From assembly GCF_900626075.1 (NCBI RefSeq), contig NZ_UYZY01000010.1:1-64000 (forward strand): a stretch of DNA of 64,000 bases, read 5' to 3'. This document shows, piece by piece, positions 49,142 through 58,393 of the stretch. Every line of letters starts with the position of its first letter. The stretch's first letter is position 1. The notes below the pieces were generated by a model, which was given only the letters and a program-made list of their open reading frames with translations, ran no database searches and was not told the DNA's origin. The translations under genes and the position numbers were made by a program. This stretch comes from Clostridium transplantifaecale. GTDB taxonomy: Bacteria > Bacillota > Clostridia > Lachnospirales > Lachnospiraceae.

Positions 49142-49257
49142 GCCGTTGTAAATGCCTTAGGAGGAGATGAAACAAATCCGCCTGAGGCATTTTAACCGGT
49201 ATTTTTATTACGGTATTGTTACGGTGTTTTTGGCAGCATAGTCTGAGGCGGATATTT

Positions 49258-50586
49258 TCAGTCCAATTTTTTCCGGAACCACACCATAAAGGATAACGCA
49301 AGAAGAGCGGTCATAATTTCCGCCGACAGTGACGTCAGCCAGACCCCGTCGATCCCCAGAAAAGCGGGGAGGACAAGGAGGGAGCACAGTGGGAAAACAA
49401 AGGTCTGCCCGGAGGAGATAGCCAGTGAGATAACCGGCCGGTTCATTGCAGTGAAGAAGGAGCTTGCCGCCGTCCCGATCCAGTTCACCAGATAGGAGAA
49501 GGAGAAAAGCCGCATGGCCCGGGAAGATATAGCAAGCAGTTCCGGCTGGTCTCCCTCCATAAAAAACGGGATGATGAGATGGCCTCCCGTGAGCATAAAT
49601 ATCATGGCGGAAATGGAGATAACCGCCCCGGCCGTCATCAGGATTTTTTCCAGTCCGAACATCCGGCTGTATTTCTTTGCGCCGTAATTATAGCTGATGG
49701 CGGGCTGCAGGGCGTCTACCATACCAAAGAGCATGGAGCTGACAAAGGAATCAATGTACATGACAATTGAAAAGGCCGCAACTGCCATTGAGCCGGATAA
49801 CTTGAGCAGCACCGTGTTCATGATGACCATGAAGACGGAGGCGGAAATATTGGAAAAGAATTCCGAGCTGCCGTTGCCGATGATGTTTCTCAGTATGTGC
49901 CACGGGATACGGGGAGTGACAAAACGCAGAACAAGTTTCCTGCTAAAAAACGGCAGCAGGCCGATTACTGTTCCGATTGTCAGGCTGATACAGGATGCCA
50001 GCGCAGCCGACGAAACTCCCATTCGGAAATGTACGATAAAAAGCCAGTCGAGAAACAGATTGGAAAGAGCGATGAAAATATTCATTCCCATGCTGTAAAT
50101 CGTCTTCCCGCAGACTCTTAAGTAATTGTCAAGCGCAAAGAAAATCATGATAAACGGGGCGAAAACGGCATATACGCGCATGTATTCGACGGCGGCGTTA
50201 AGGACATCGGCCCCGGCTCCCATGAGCCTGACGGCCCAGGCGCCACCAAAATATCCGGCCAGGCCTACCAGGCAGGAGATGGCGGCGATAAAGAGGGCGC
50301 TGAAACTGAAAACGCTGCAGGCCTCTTTCTCTTTTCCCTGTCCGAGCCGGATGGAAATCTGGACGGAGGAGCCGACGGCCACCATGTCGGACAATGCAAA
50401 GCTAATCATAATGATAGGCATGACAAGGTTAATCGCAGCCAGTGCGCCTGCGCCGATGAATTTGCCGACAAAGATACCGTCGGCCACCATGTACAGGGAT
50501 GACACCGCCATACCCGCCATACTTGGTAGGGCGCAGCGGAAAAACAGTTTCAGGGGGGAGAGAGTGGCAAACATTTTATGTTCCAT
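49258..50586 (-). CDS. MATE-family multidrug efflux protein
   Basis: A 442-residue membrane protein with 12 predicted helices in two homologous halves (AINLVMPIIMISFALSDMVAVGSS-like segment in the first, LQPAISYNYGAKK in the second). MATE carriers export cationic drugs in exchange for Na+ or H+. Its start overlaps the stop of the MarR gene by one base (TAATG), so the two are translated together. Confidence 0.93.
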   Translation of the reverse strand: MEHKMFATLSPLKLFFRCALPSMAGMAVSSLYMVADGIFVGKFIGAGALAAINLVMPIIMISFALSDMVAVGSSVQISIRLGQGKEKEACSVFSFSALFIAAISCLVGLAGYFGGAWAVRLMGAGADVLNAAVEYMRVYAVFAPFIMIFFALDNYLRVCGKTIYSMGMNIFIALSNLFLDWLFIVHFRMGVSSAALASCISLTIGTVIGLLPFFSRKLVLRFVTPRIPWHILRNIIGNGSSEFFSNISASVFMVIMNTVLLKLSGSMAVAAFSIVMYIDSFVSSMLFGMVDALQPAISYNYGAKKYSRMFGLEKILMTAGAVISISAMIFMLTGGHLIIPFFMEGDQPELLAISSRAMRLFSFSYLVNWIGTAASSFFTAMNRPVISLAISSGQTFVFPLCSLLVLPAFLGIDGVWLTSLSAEIMTALLALSFMVWFRKKLD

Positions 50587-51017
50587 TATTCACCGTCCTC
50601 TTTCATCACTTCTTCACTGTACGTATCCAGGATACGGCAGAGAATATCCAGATGCTCTTTATCGAATTCTTTTTCAATTGTGCGGAGGGCGCGTTCGAAG
50701 GGGCGGTCATAGAGCTCCGAATTTTTACGGATTGCGTCACTGACGCTCAGATAGTGGATGCGCCGGTCTTTTTCGCTCTGTGTCTTTACCACAAATCCCA
50801 GCTCGATCAGTTCATTCACCTTTTTTGTGACGGCCGGTTTTGATACCCTCAGTGTCTCGGCCAGGGAACTGACGGTGCAGTTTTCCTGAAAATCAATGAC
50901 ATCCAGATACATGACGCTGTTGTAGGACAGATTTCCGGTTACGGAGCGGTTGATAAAACGGATATCGTGGATTGTCATATTGTAGTAGAGGCGGTTGAGG
51001 CTGCTTCTTAAATTCAT
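50586..51017 (-). CDS. MarR-family regulator
   Basis: A 143-residue winged-helix protein. The recognition region VSSLAETLRVSKPAVTKKVNELIELGFV is followed by the wing (SEKDRRIHYLSVSD). It very likely represses its own operon and the downstream MATE pump. AGGAGAG precedes the start. Two palindromes just upstream are candidate sites. Confidence 0.93.
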   Translation of the reverse strand: MNLRSSLNRLYYNMTIHDIRFINRSVTGNLSYNSVMYLDVIDFQENCTVSSLAETLRVSKPAVTKKVNELIELGFVVKTQSEKDRRIHYLSVSDAIRKNSELYDRPFERALRTIEKEFDKEHLDILCRILDTYSEEVMKEDGE

Positions 51018-51041
51018 AATTACTCTCCTGTTTCAAAATAA

Positions 51042-51082
51042 TAGTTAACTAAAGATCATTAAATATGGTTAATAATATAACC
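51042..51082. promoter_or_regulatory. Two operator-like palindromes upstream of marR
   Basis: TAGTTAACTA (51042-51051) and GGTTAATAATATAACC (51067-51082; 5-bp arms) lie 25 bases apart centre to centre in the marR promoter region. MarR proteins favour such AT-rich inverted repeats. Confidence 0.6.
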
Positions 51083-51146
51083 GAATGGGCAGGAGGAGTC
51101 AAGGGAAATCATCGAGTTTAGAAAAATTTCAGATAGCACATTAAGA

Positions 51147-51176
51147 ACTGTTGCATAAAAATGCGGCAGTTTTTTT
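51147..51176 (+). terminator. Orphan terminator in the marR/yfcC gap
   Basis: ACTGTTGCAT (51147-51156) pairs fully with ATGCGGCAGT (51161-51170), allowing G-U pairs, with an AAAA loop and seven T. No plus-strand gene lies upstream of it, and the yfcC promoter lies downstream. Confidence 0.75.
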
Positions 51177-51201
51177 GTGAATATTACCGGTATATCTTCC
51201 G

Positions 51202-51230
51202 TTGACTTTACCTGTGCGGTGTGGTAGCAT
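51202..51230 (+). promoter_or_regulatory. Promoter of the yfcC-like gene
   Basis: TTGACT (51202-51207) and TAGCAT (51225-51230) are spaced by 17 bases. Confidence 0.65.
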
Positions 51231-51285
51231 ATTTGATATAAGGTACTGTACTAAAAGTATACTAAAATAAAACGGGGGTACAAAA

Positions 51286-52677
51286 ATGAAAGAAAAGAAA
51301 GCAATGAAAATACCACATCCTTATATCATTATATTTTTTATCATTGTGGTAAGTGCGGTTTTGACGTGGATTCTTCCTTCCGGGGCGTTTAAGCGGGAGA
51401 TGGATGAGGCGCTGGGGAGAGCGCTTGTAATTCCGGGCAGCTATGAGAGGATTCCCGCAAATCCGGTGGGGCCGTGGAGACTTTTGGAATGCATCTATGA
51501 AGGATTTGTCGCTTCGGCTGATATCAGCTTTTTCCTTCTCTTTGCCTGCGGCTATGTGGGAATTCTGATGAAAAGCGGTACGCTCAATGCGGTTGTGGGA
51601 GCGATTCTCAGGAAGATGAAAGATAAGGATTATCTGTTAATTCCTATTTTTACCTGTCTCTTTGCAGTTGGCGGGGCGACATTCGGAATGCATGAGGAGG
51701 CCTGGGGATTTATCCCTCTGTTTGTGGCGATCGCACTATCCCTGGGATATGACAGGGTGGTGGGAGCCGGAATCGTGGAATTAGGTACGGTGACGGGCTG
51801 CGCCGGGGCTATTTTTAACCCGTTTAATGTCGGCATTGCCAGCGGCATTGCGGGAGTGCCGATTACAACTCCTATGCTGACGGTATTCCGCTGTGTAACG
51901 CTCGTTGTTTTTACGGCCTGTACGACCCTCTATCTGATGCACTATGCGGAAAAAATTAAAAAAGATCCGAAGAAGAGCGTTCTGTATGGAGTGAAGGAAG
52001 ACGCGGTTTCCATGTCGCGTGAGGAGATGGTGGCGCTTCCGTTTTCCGGACGGCAGAAGGTGACGCTGGTTCTCTTTGGAATTCTGATTGCCGCGCTGGC
52101 CGTCGGAGTGACAAAGTACGGCTTTTACCTGACGGAGCTGGCTGCGCTGTTCCTTGGATTTATGATTATCACCGGCTTTGCCAACAGGATGGGTTTGACG
52201 GAGCTGGCGGAGGCCTTTATCGAATCCTCCAAAGGAATGATTTTTGCCGTGCTGATGATTGGGTTTGCCCGCTCAATTGAGGTGATTCTGACACAGGGAG
52301 GAATTATCGACACGGTTGTCTTATGGATGGCAAATCTGGTGCAGAGTCTTCCGCGCGGCCTGTCTGCTTTCGGGATGCTGGCGGTGCAGAATATTGTAAA
52401 CATGTTTATCCCATCCGGAACCGGACAGGCGGTTGTAATGATACCGATTATGGCCCCGCTCGCGGATCTGGTGGGCCTGAGCCGTTACATAGCTATTATG
52501 GCTTTCCAGTTCGGCGACGCATTCTCCAACGTGTTCTGGCCGACGGCGGTGGCTATCACCTGCGGAGTCATGGGAATTGGAATGGACCGCTGGCTGAAGT
52601 TTGTGGCAAAGCTTTTTGGAATGATGTTTGTGCTGCAGGCTGTCATGCTGACGATTGCGGTGGCGATTGGAATATAG
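51286..52677 (+). CDS. YfcC/DcuC-superfamily carrier
   Basis: A 463-residue membrane protein with about 12 helices. It belongs to the YfcC group: an early WILPSGAF motif, FAVGGATFGMHEEAWGF and the C-terminal IPSGTGQAVVMIPIMAPLADL with GDAFSNVFWPT. Members are thought to carry carboxylates, peptides or amino acids. It is followed after 24 bases by an M20 amidohydrolase, so the cargo may be an amidated amino acid or dipeptide such as aminobenzoyl-glutamate. Confidence 0.9.
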   Translation: MKEKKAMKIPHPYIIIFFIIVVSAVLTWILPSGAFKREMDEALGRALVIPGSYERIPANPVGPWRLLECIYEGFVASADISFFLLFACGYVGILMKSGTLNAVVGAILRKMKDKDYLLIPIFTCLFAVGGATFGMHEEAWGFIPLFVAIALSLGYDRVVGAGIVELGTVTGCAGAIFNPFNVGIASGIAGVPITTPMLTVFRCVTLVVFTACTTLYLMHYAEKIKKDPKKSVLYGVKEDAVSMSREEMVALPFSGRQKVTLVLFGILIAALAVGVTKYGFYLTELAALFLGFMIITGFANRMGLTELAEAFIESSKGMIFAVLMIGFARSIEVILTQGGIIDTVVLWMANLVQSLPRGLSAFGMLAVQNIVNMFIPSGTGQAVVMIPIMAPLADLVGLSRYIAIMAFQFGDAFSNVFWPTAVAITCGVMGIGMDRWLKFVAKLFGMMFVLQAVMLTIAVAIGI

Positions 52678-52701
52678 AGAGAACACAGGGAAAGGTGAAA
52701 T

Positions 52702-54054
52702 ATGATGGAACAGAAACTCCGGTGGATAGATGGTTTCACGAAAAGGCGGGAAGAAGAGTTTACAGGACTCAGCAGGGAGATATGGAATTATGCGGAGACC
52801 GGGATGGAGGAAGAGCGATCTGCTTTGGCGCTCTGCCGGGTTCTTCAGGAAAATGGTTTCCGCGTGGAGAAGAATCTGGCCGGAATCCCCACCGCGTTTG
52901 TGGGGAGCTTCGGAGAAGGCAGTCCCGTTATCGGTTTTCTGGGGGAATTTGACGCCCTGGAAGGACTGTCGCAGAGAGCCGGAATTGACGTAAAGGAGCC
53001 GGAAGAGAAGTGTGGAAACGGCCATGGCTGCGGCCATAATCTTCTCGGCTGCGGTTGTCTGGCTGCGGCCGTGGCGGTAAAGGAATATATGGAGGAACAC
53101 GGCCTTAAGGGGACGGTCCGATATTATGGCTGTCCCGGCGAGGAGGAAGGCTGCGGAAAAGTCCACATGGCAAAAGCGGGGTGCTTTTTGGGACTGGACG
53201 CTGCGCTGACCTGGCATCCGATGGATTTTAACGGAATCGAGGGGAGGGGGTCCCTGGCGGATCTGTGCATGAGTTTCCATTTTACCGGTAAGTCCGCCCA
53301 TGCCTCATCCTGCCCCCATATGGGGCGGAGTGCGCTGGATGCCCTGGAACTCCTCAACATTGCCGCTAATTTTATGAGGGAACACATCATTCCTGAGGCC
53401 AGAATCCACTATGCCATCACCGACGCGGGAGGGACGGCCCCCAATGTAATTCCCGCCAGGGCATCGGCCGCCTATGAGGTGAGGGCGCCTAAGAGGGAGC
53501 AGGCAAAAGAGCTGAAAGACAGACTGCTCCGTGCGGCCCGCGGAGCGGCGATGATGACGGATACGGAAGTGGAAATGGAAGACGGAAACAGTTACAGCGA
53601 TTATATCCCCAACGACTTCCTGAACCGGATCGCCTGGGAACAGCTTAAAAAAGTGGAACTTCCCGTCTATACGGAAGAGGAGAGGGACCTTGCCGCCCGT
53701 CTCCGCCGTACTTTCTCAGAGAGAGCTCGTGACGTGGGCGATGAAAAAGAAAGACGGCAGGAACCAATCTCCGGAAACCTCGTTCCTTATGAGGGAACCG
53801 GCGGCTGTCTTCCGGTGAGTACCGATGTAGGGGATGTGAGTTACCTTGTTCCCACCGTGCAGCTTTACACGGCCTGCTGCGCAGCGGGAACACCGGGCCA
53901 CAGCTGGCAGATGGTCTCCCAGACCGGGTGCTCCATCGGAGAAAAAGGGATGATAACAGCCGCAAAAGTGCTGGCCCTCACAGCGCTCTGTCTATTTGAA
54001 AAACCGGAACTGCTAAAGGAGGCCTGGGAAGAACATAAAAGAAAAGTTGAATAA
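52702..54054 (+). CDS. M20-family amidohydrolase (AbgB-like)
   Basis: A 450-residue metallohydrolase. The metal site appears as GNGHGCGHNLLG, then GCPGEEEGCGK and the distal HSWQMVSQTG; the dimerisation insert lies about 185-305. Its nearest relatives by eye are AbgB-type p-aminobenzoyl-glutamate hydrolase subunits (FVGSFGEGSPVIGFLGEFDAL). No AbgA partner is present here, so another N-acyl amino acid or dipeptide may be the substrate. It would work on what the YfcC carrier imports. Confidence 0.9.
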   Translation: MMEQKLRWIDGFTKRREEEFTGLSREIWNYAETGMEEERSALALCRVLQENGFRVEKNLAGIPTAFVGSFGEGSPVIGFLGEFDALEGLSQRAGIDVKEPEEKCGNGHGCGHNLLGCGCLAAAVAVKEYMEEHGLKGTVRYYGCPGEEEGCGKVHMAKAGCFLGLDAALTWHPMDFNGIEGRGSLADLCMSFHFTGKSAHASSCPHMGRSALDALELLNIAANFMREHIIPEARIHYAITDAGGTAPNVIPARASAAYEVRAPKREQAKELKDRLLRAARGAAMMTDTEVEMEDGNSYSDYIPNDFLNRIAWEQLKKVELPVYTEEERDLAARLRRTFSERARDVGDEKERRQEPISGNLVPYEGTGGCLPVSTDVGDVSYLVPTVQLYTACCAAGTPGHSWQMVSQTGCSIGEKGMITAAKVLALTALCLFEKPELLKEAWEEHKRKVE

Positions 54055-54058
54055 TGAG

Positions 54059-54356
54059 AACGCCGCCGGGACGGCCGGGGTTCGGGATGGTGAGGTGAGG
54101 TTGTGAGTCTTCAGTCCCGGTTTGCAGGTTGTCGCGGGTGGGGAATCCGGGCAGAAAAAGTTCCTTCGGGAAACGCTTGCGCTCGTTGAAGTACATAGCG
54201 GACACTAACCTCGAAAAAACCTCGGTAAGTGCCGATGAACTCCCAGGTTCCCTCCGGAATCTTTTTCTCCCTTCTTCCCCACCAGGAAGGTTATGGCCCG
54301 GGACTGAAGACGCGAAGGTTTTCGCCATCTCGAACCCCGGCCTGCGGCCGCTGACT
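54059..54356 (-). repeat. Dispersed palindromic repeat, family 1, copy D1 (minus orientation)
   Basis: The core runs 54107-54311 (205 bp) between the termini GTCTTCAGTCCCGG and CCGGGACTGAAGAC. The right flank 54312-54356 matches, inverted, the left flank of copy C. It begins right after the M20 gene stop. Confidence 0.9.
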
Positions 54357-54462
54357 TATCCTTAAATAACCATTGAATTTTTAATCAATCATAAAATTTC
54401 ACTTTATATTATCTCTGAATCCAGCCCGAAATACCTCAAGGTAAAAGATTTACGACTATATA

Positions 54463-54962
54463 GTGGCCGCGTCAATACCTCCCCCCGCACTTGCCAAAAG
54501 AGACAATCAGCCCCTGAAGCCGGCGGACGGGGCAACACCTTTCGCTGAGTCTTCAGTCCCGTCGACAACCAGAATGAAGAACGGTGGGCATGCCTGCTGC
54601 TAGATACAGGATGTATTCCGCGAGGTGTTTTTTGTGAGTGAAGCGCGGCGTAAGTCACAGAAAACCCGAGGGTAGCGGCGCGAAACGGTTTTTATACCGT
54701 TTCTGTGCATCGCGAAGCGGGTTACCGGGTACGAAGTACGCGGTAACTAACTTTCCGAAGGGAGACCTTGAAGCCCGCCGGTGCTTAGCGAGGTTCCTCA
54801 CGAGCTTAGCATCCGCTGTGCGCTTCACAAGCGGGAGCGCGTCCCCGCAGGAATTTTTTTCTCCGGATTCCCTCTCACCACCCCCCAAAACCGGGACTGA
54901 TGACTCATTCATCCAACCCACTCCCCCGTCCGCCATCTTACAGAGGCGTCCTCGCCTCACAA
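54463..54962 (+). repeat. Dispersed palindromic repeat, family 1, copy D2 with family 2 insertion
   Basis: Termini GTCTTCAGTCCCG (54549-54561) and CCGGGACTGATGAC (54891-54904) bound 356 bp, about 150 bp more than other copies. The extra interior (about 54608-54770) contains the family 2 words GTATTCCGCGAGG..GTTTTTTG and TTCTGTGCATCGCGAAGCG also found at 10.25 kb. The left flank from 54463 matches that at 41170. The right flank to 54962 matches, inverted, 25778-25834. Bases 54357-54462 between the pair hold nothing recognisable. Confidence 0.85.
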
Positions 54963-55059
54963 CTAATCCCCCTCTTTGCCTTGTAAAAATATCAATTTCG
55001 GTATAAACTATCTTCATGTCTGCTATGACTTTAGATTATAATACGGGAGAAATATATTT

Positions 55060-56406
55060 ATGGACAGAGAGGGAACTTTAAACGGGAGAAAAGTTCTGAT
55101 AGTGGGATTGACACTTTTCTCCATGTTTTTCGGAGCGGGAAATCTGATTTTTCCGCCTTTTTTGGCAGTACAGGCCGGAACGGCGATTGTGCCGGCGGCA
55201 GCAGGATTTCTGGTGAGTGCGGTGGGACTTCCCGTGCTCGGCGTCGTTGCGGTTGCGCGTTCTGGCGGGCTTTCCAGGCTGGCGGGACGTGTTCATCCGG
55301 TCTTTGCCCTGGTGTTTACCATCCTGATTTATTTATCGATCGGTCCCTGCCTGGCAATTCCCAGGACGGCCAGCACTTCATTTGAAATGACGCTGCTGCC
55401 TCTGGTGGGCGAAAGCGGTAAAGCGGCGGGACAGCTAATCTATTCCATTATATTTTTTGCCATCGCGGCATTTATGGCATTTAACCCGGATCGGCTGACG
55501 GACAGGCTTGGAAAGATACTTTGCCCGGCGCTTCTGTTCCTGATTTTTATCATGTTTGCGGGAAGTGTTTTTCACCACCAGCCCGTTACGGGCGGACCGG
55601 CCGGAGCTTATAACGGGGCGGCGGCTGTCACCGGTTTTCTGGAGGGTTATCAGACCATGGACACGATTGCCGCACTGAATTTTGGTATTGTGATTGCCCT
55701 TAATATCAGGGCGCTTGGGGTAAAGGAAGACAGCCAGGTAGTGAAAACGACGATACGGAGCGGTATAGCAGCCGGAATTCTGCTGGCTCTTGTCTATGCC
55801 GCGCTTGCTTATGTGGGAGGACAGGTACAGGCGGATGCGGCAGGACTGGACAACGGCGCCAGGATTCTGACTTTTGCCGCCGGTAAATTCTATGGAAATG
55901 CAGGAGCTGTCCTGCTCGGCGTCATTTTCTTTATTGCCTGTCTGAATACTTGCATCGGACTTTTAAGCTGCTGCAGTAAATATTTTTCATCACTGATTCC
56001 GCGGATTGGCTACCATGCCTGGGTAATCCTGTTTGCCGTGACCAGCGTCGTTATTGCCAATGCGGGCCTGGACCGGATACTGGCATTTTCCGTGCCGGTT
56101 TTGAATGCGGTCTATCCGGTTGCCATTGTGCTGATTGTCCTGTCATTTATGAACAGGGGAACAGGGCGAGGCAGAGGAATGTATCCGGCGGCAATTTGCC
56201 TGACCGCTGTTGTCAGCATCATTTATGCACTGGAGCAGGCGAAACTCCCGATTCCGGGGATAACAAAGGCCGCCTCACTTCTGCCGGGTTATGAGCTGGG
56301 ACTGGGCTGGATGATACCGGCCGCGGCAGGGATGGCGCTCGGCCTGATGTTCGGCGGAAAAAAATGTATATCGGGTGATATGAGAGCAAAGCCTCACATT
56401 GACTGA
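55060..56406 (+). CDS. brnQ: Branched-chain amino acid carrier (LIVCS family)
   Basis: A 448-residue membrane protein with 12 helices that imports Leu, Ile and Val with Na+ or H+. The N-terminal signature GLTLFSMFFGAGNLIFPPFLA is typical of BrnQ. GGGAGAAAT lies before the ATG. A TATAAT at 55037-55042 may be the -10 element; no convincing -35 is seen. It stands alone between a repeat pair and the AAA gene. Confidence 0.95.
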   Translation: MDREGTLNGRKVLIVGLTLFSMFFGAGNLIFPPFLAVQAGTAIVPAAAGFLVSAVGLPVLGVVAVARSGGLSRLAGRVHPVFALVFTILIYLSIGPCLAIPRTASTSFEMTLLPLVGESGKAAGQLIYSIIFFAIAAFMAFNPDRLTDRLGKILCPALLFLIFIMFAGSVFHHQPVTGGPAGAYNGAAAVTGFLEGYQTMDTIAALNFGIVIALNIRALGVKEDSQVVKTTIRSGIAAGILLALVYAALAYVGGQVQADAAGLDNGARILTFAAGKFYGNAGAVLLGVIFFIACLNTCIGLLSCCSKYFSSLIPRIGYHAWVILFAVTSVVIANAGLDRILAFSVPVLNAVYPVAIVLIVLSFMNRGTGRGRGMYPAAICLTAVVSIIYALEQAKLPIPGITKAASLLPGYELGLGWMIPAAAGMALGLMFGGKKCISGDMRAKPHID

Positions 56407-56498
56407 TAGTTAGAAAAAGGGTTATAATTGATATAGTATCATTCGGATAGACATGTTTGAATTTTAACAGAATAGTTAAATATTTCAGGAGGATGAAG

Positions 56499-57719
56499 AT
56501 GCCTATTATTGAAGGAATCAGAATAAAAAATTATGGCGTATTAAAAGATGTAACATTTGGTTATGTTTTGTCAAATACTTCGGGAAAGCCGCTAACTTCA
56601 TTGGTTACTATAATTGGCAAAAACGGAACAGGAAAAAGTACTTTTTTTGATGCAATGGGTTTTGTGGCAGATTGTTTACGGCTGGGAGTGGAGCAATCCT
56701 GTTATGAAAATGGAAGAAGAGGGTTCGGTAGTTTAAAGTCTAAAGATACAGAGGGACCGATAGAATTTGAAATAACATATCGCGAAAATCAAAATAGTCG
56801 TCCTATAACATATAATTTGGCAATAAGCAGTGATAGATTTGAGCATCCATATATTGAATATGAACGGTTGAGACAACGACGTGCTGGTGAGAAATATGGA
56901 AATTCATATTCTTTTTTGAACATTAAAAATGGCAAGGGTGAGGCATGGACAGGAGAAATGTTGGAGGGGGTAGAAGATGCAAAGTCAACCCCTGTTAACC
57001 TTAGCGATTTGAATATGCCTGCAATAACAACATTAGGCGCTTTGAAAGAACATCCGAGAATAACAAAGTTTAGAAATTTTATTCAGGGATGGTATCTTTC
57101 ATATTTTTCACCTTCGGAGGCAAGGGACCTGCCATTAGCCGGCCCCCAGAAACATTTGAATAAAACTGGGAGTAATCTTTCTAATGTAATCCAATATATG
57201 GAACAATTAAAGGGAAAACGTCAGATGCAGGTGATATTGAATTCCATATCAAAAAAAATACCAGGAATCTCTAATATTTATACTAAAAAAATGGATGATG
57301 GAAGGCTTTTACTTTGCTTTGAAGAAAAAGGTTTTACTAATCCCCATTATGTCCAGAAAATGTCGGATGGAACTATTAAATTAGTGGCATATTTAGTGAT
57401 GCTTGAAGATAGCGAAATGGCTCCGCTAATCTGCTTGGAGGAACCTGAAAATGGGCTTTATCATAATCTCTTAACAATTCTTGCAACAGAACTGCGCAGG
57501 AAAGTCATTGAAACAAAATCAAAAAATCAAATGTTTATAACGACGCACAGTCCATTTTTTGTTAATGCGCTTTCACCTGATGAAGTTTGGATATTAGAAA
57601 AACAGCAGGATGGCTTTTCTACAGTTATCAGAGCAAGTGAGATGCCATATATTGAAAATTTAGCGAAGGAAGTTCCACTGGGGGATTTATGGTATAGTGA
57701 ATATTTAGAGCGGGGGTAA
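56499..57719 (+). CDS. AAA15/OLD-like ATPase
   Basis: A 406-residue ATPase of the SMC/ABC-like AAA_15/AAA_21 group. Walker A GKNGTGKST is at residues 40-48; a Walker B region LICLEEPENGL (about 310-320) and the switch THSPFFVNAL (about 349-358) lie at the C-terminus, and a helical insert lies between. There is no TOPRIM domain in this protein. AGGAGG before ATG 56499 sets the start. Its A+T content is far above that of its neighbours. It is followed two bases later by a DUF4276 gene, a pairing seen for abortive infection-type proteins (RloA/RloB, AbiL-like). A defence role is inference. Confidence 0.88.
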   Translation: MPIIEGIRIKNYGVLKDVTFGYVLSNTSGKPLTSLVTIIGKNGTGKSTFFDAMGFVADCLRLGVEQSCYENGRRGFGSLKSKDTEGPIEFEITYRENQNSRPITYNLAISSDRFEHPYIEYERLRQRRAGEKYGNSYSFLNIKNGKGEAWTGEMLEGVEDAKSTPVNLSDLNMPAITTLGALKEHPRITKFRNFIQGWYLSYFSPSEARDLPLAGPQKHLNKTGSNLSNVIQYMEQLKGKRQMQVILNSISKKIPGISNIYTKKMDDGRLLLCFEEKGFTNPHYVQKMSDGTIKLVAYLVMLEDSEMAPLICLEEPENGLYHNLLTILATELRRKVIETKSKNQMFITTHSPFFVNALSPDEVWILEKQQDGFSTVIRASEMPYIENLAKEVPLGDLWYSEYLERG

Positions 57720-57721
57720 CT

Positions 57722-58393
57722 ATGCATACTCATTTTAGAATTTTTGTAGAAGATTTGTCAGGTTCGAAAATGTTAGATATATTGATGAAAAAGCTTATAC
57801 CCACAGAAGGATATACATTTTCTATTCACTATTATAAAGGATGTGGAAGCTTGCCTAAGAGCATGATTTCAGCAACGCAAATACGTACTCAAACACTATT
57901 AAATAATATTCCAAGGCTAATCAGAGGATTTTTAAATTCTGATCCTAACTTGAAAGATTATATGGAAGTTTTTGTTGTGGTGACGGATTGTGATAACAAA
58001 GAATGCGATAAATTCAAACGGGAAATCATGAGTACAATCAAGGACAGTGTGGGAATGCCAGTTGAAAATTGCATCGTATGTCTTGCAATAGAAGAAATGG
58101 AAGCGTGGCTCCTGGGGGATTTTAACGCAATAAAACAAGCATATCCAAACGCTAATAAAAAGGAATATGATTCATATGTACAAGATTCCATTTGTGGGAC
58201 ATGGGAAAAATTATTTAAAGTGATTAATGAAAAAGAATTTAAGCGTTCTAGAAATACATCATATAATAATACAGTCGGCATACGAAAGAGTGAATGGGCT
58301 GAAAATATAACTCCATACATAGATATAGATGCAAATAAGTCACCAAGTTTTAAGTATTACGTTAAGAAAATCAGAGGATATTGTTGTACTTAG
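57722..58393 (+). CDS. DUF4276-family protein, probable partner of the ATPase
   Basis: A 223-residue protein. The first part (HFRIFVEDLSGSKMLDILMKKL) and the acidic clusters VVTDCDNKEC (about 80-89) and CLAIEEMEAWLLGDF (about 120-134) match the DUF4276 pattern; the order Glu...Asp-x-Asp is reminiscent of TOPRIM nucleases. It begins two bases after the ATPase stop and shares its AT-rich composition, so the two move and act together. Exact activity unproven. Confidence 0.8.
   Translation: MHTHFRIFVEDLSGSKMLDILMKKLIPTEGYTFSIHYYKGCGSLPKSMISATQIRTQTLLNNIPRLIRGFLNSDPNLKDYMEVFVVVTDCDNKECDKFKREIMSTIKDSVGMPVENCIVCLAIEEMEAWLLGDFNAIKQAYPNANKKEYDSYVQDSICGTWEKLFKVINEKEFKRSRNTSYNNTVGIRKSEWAENITPYIDIDANKSPSFKYYVKKIRGYCCT

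Noticed and set aside
52321..53301. 326-codon minus-strand frame
   Set aside because: It spans the yfcC/M20 junction antisense and has no start signal or family features.
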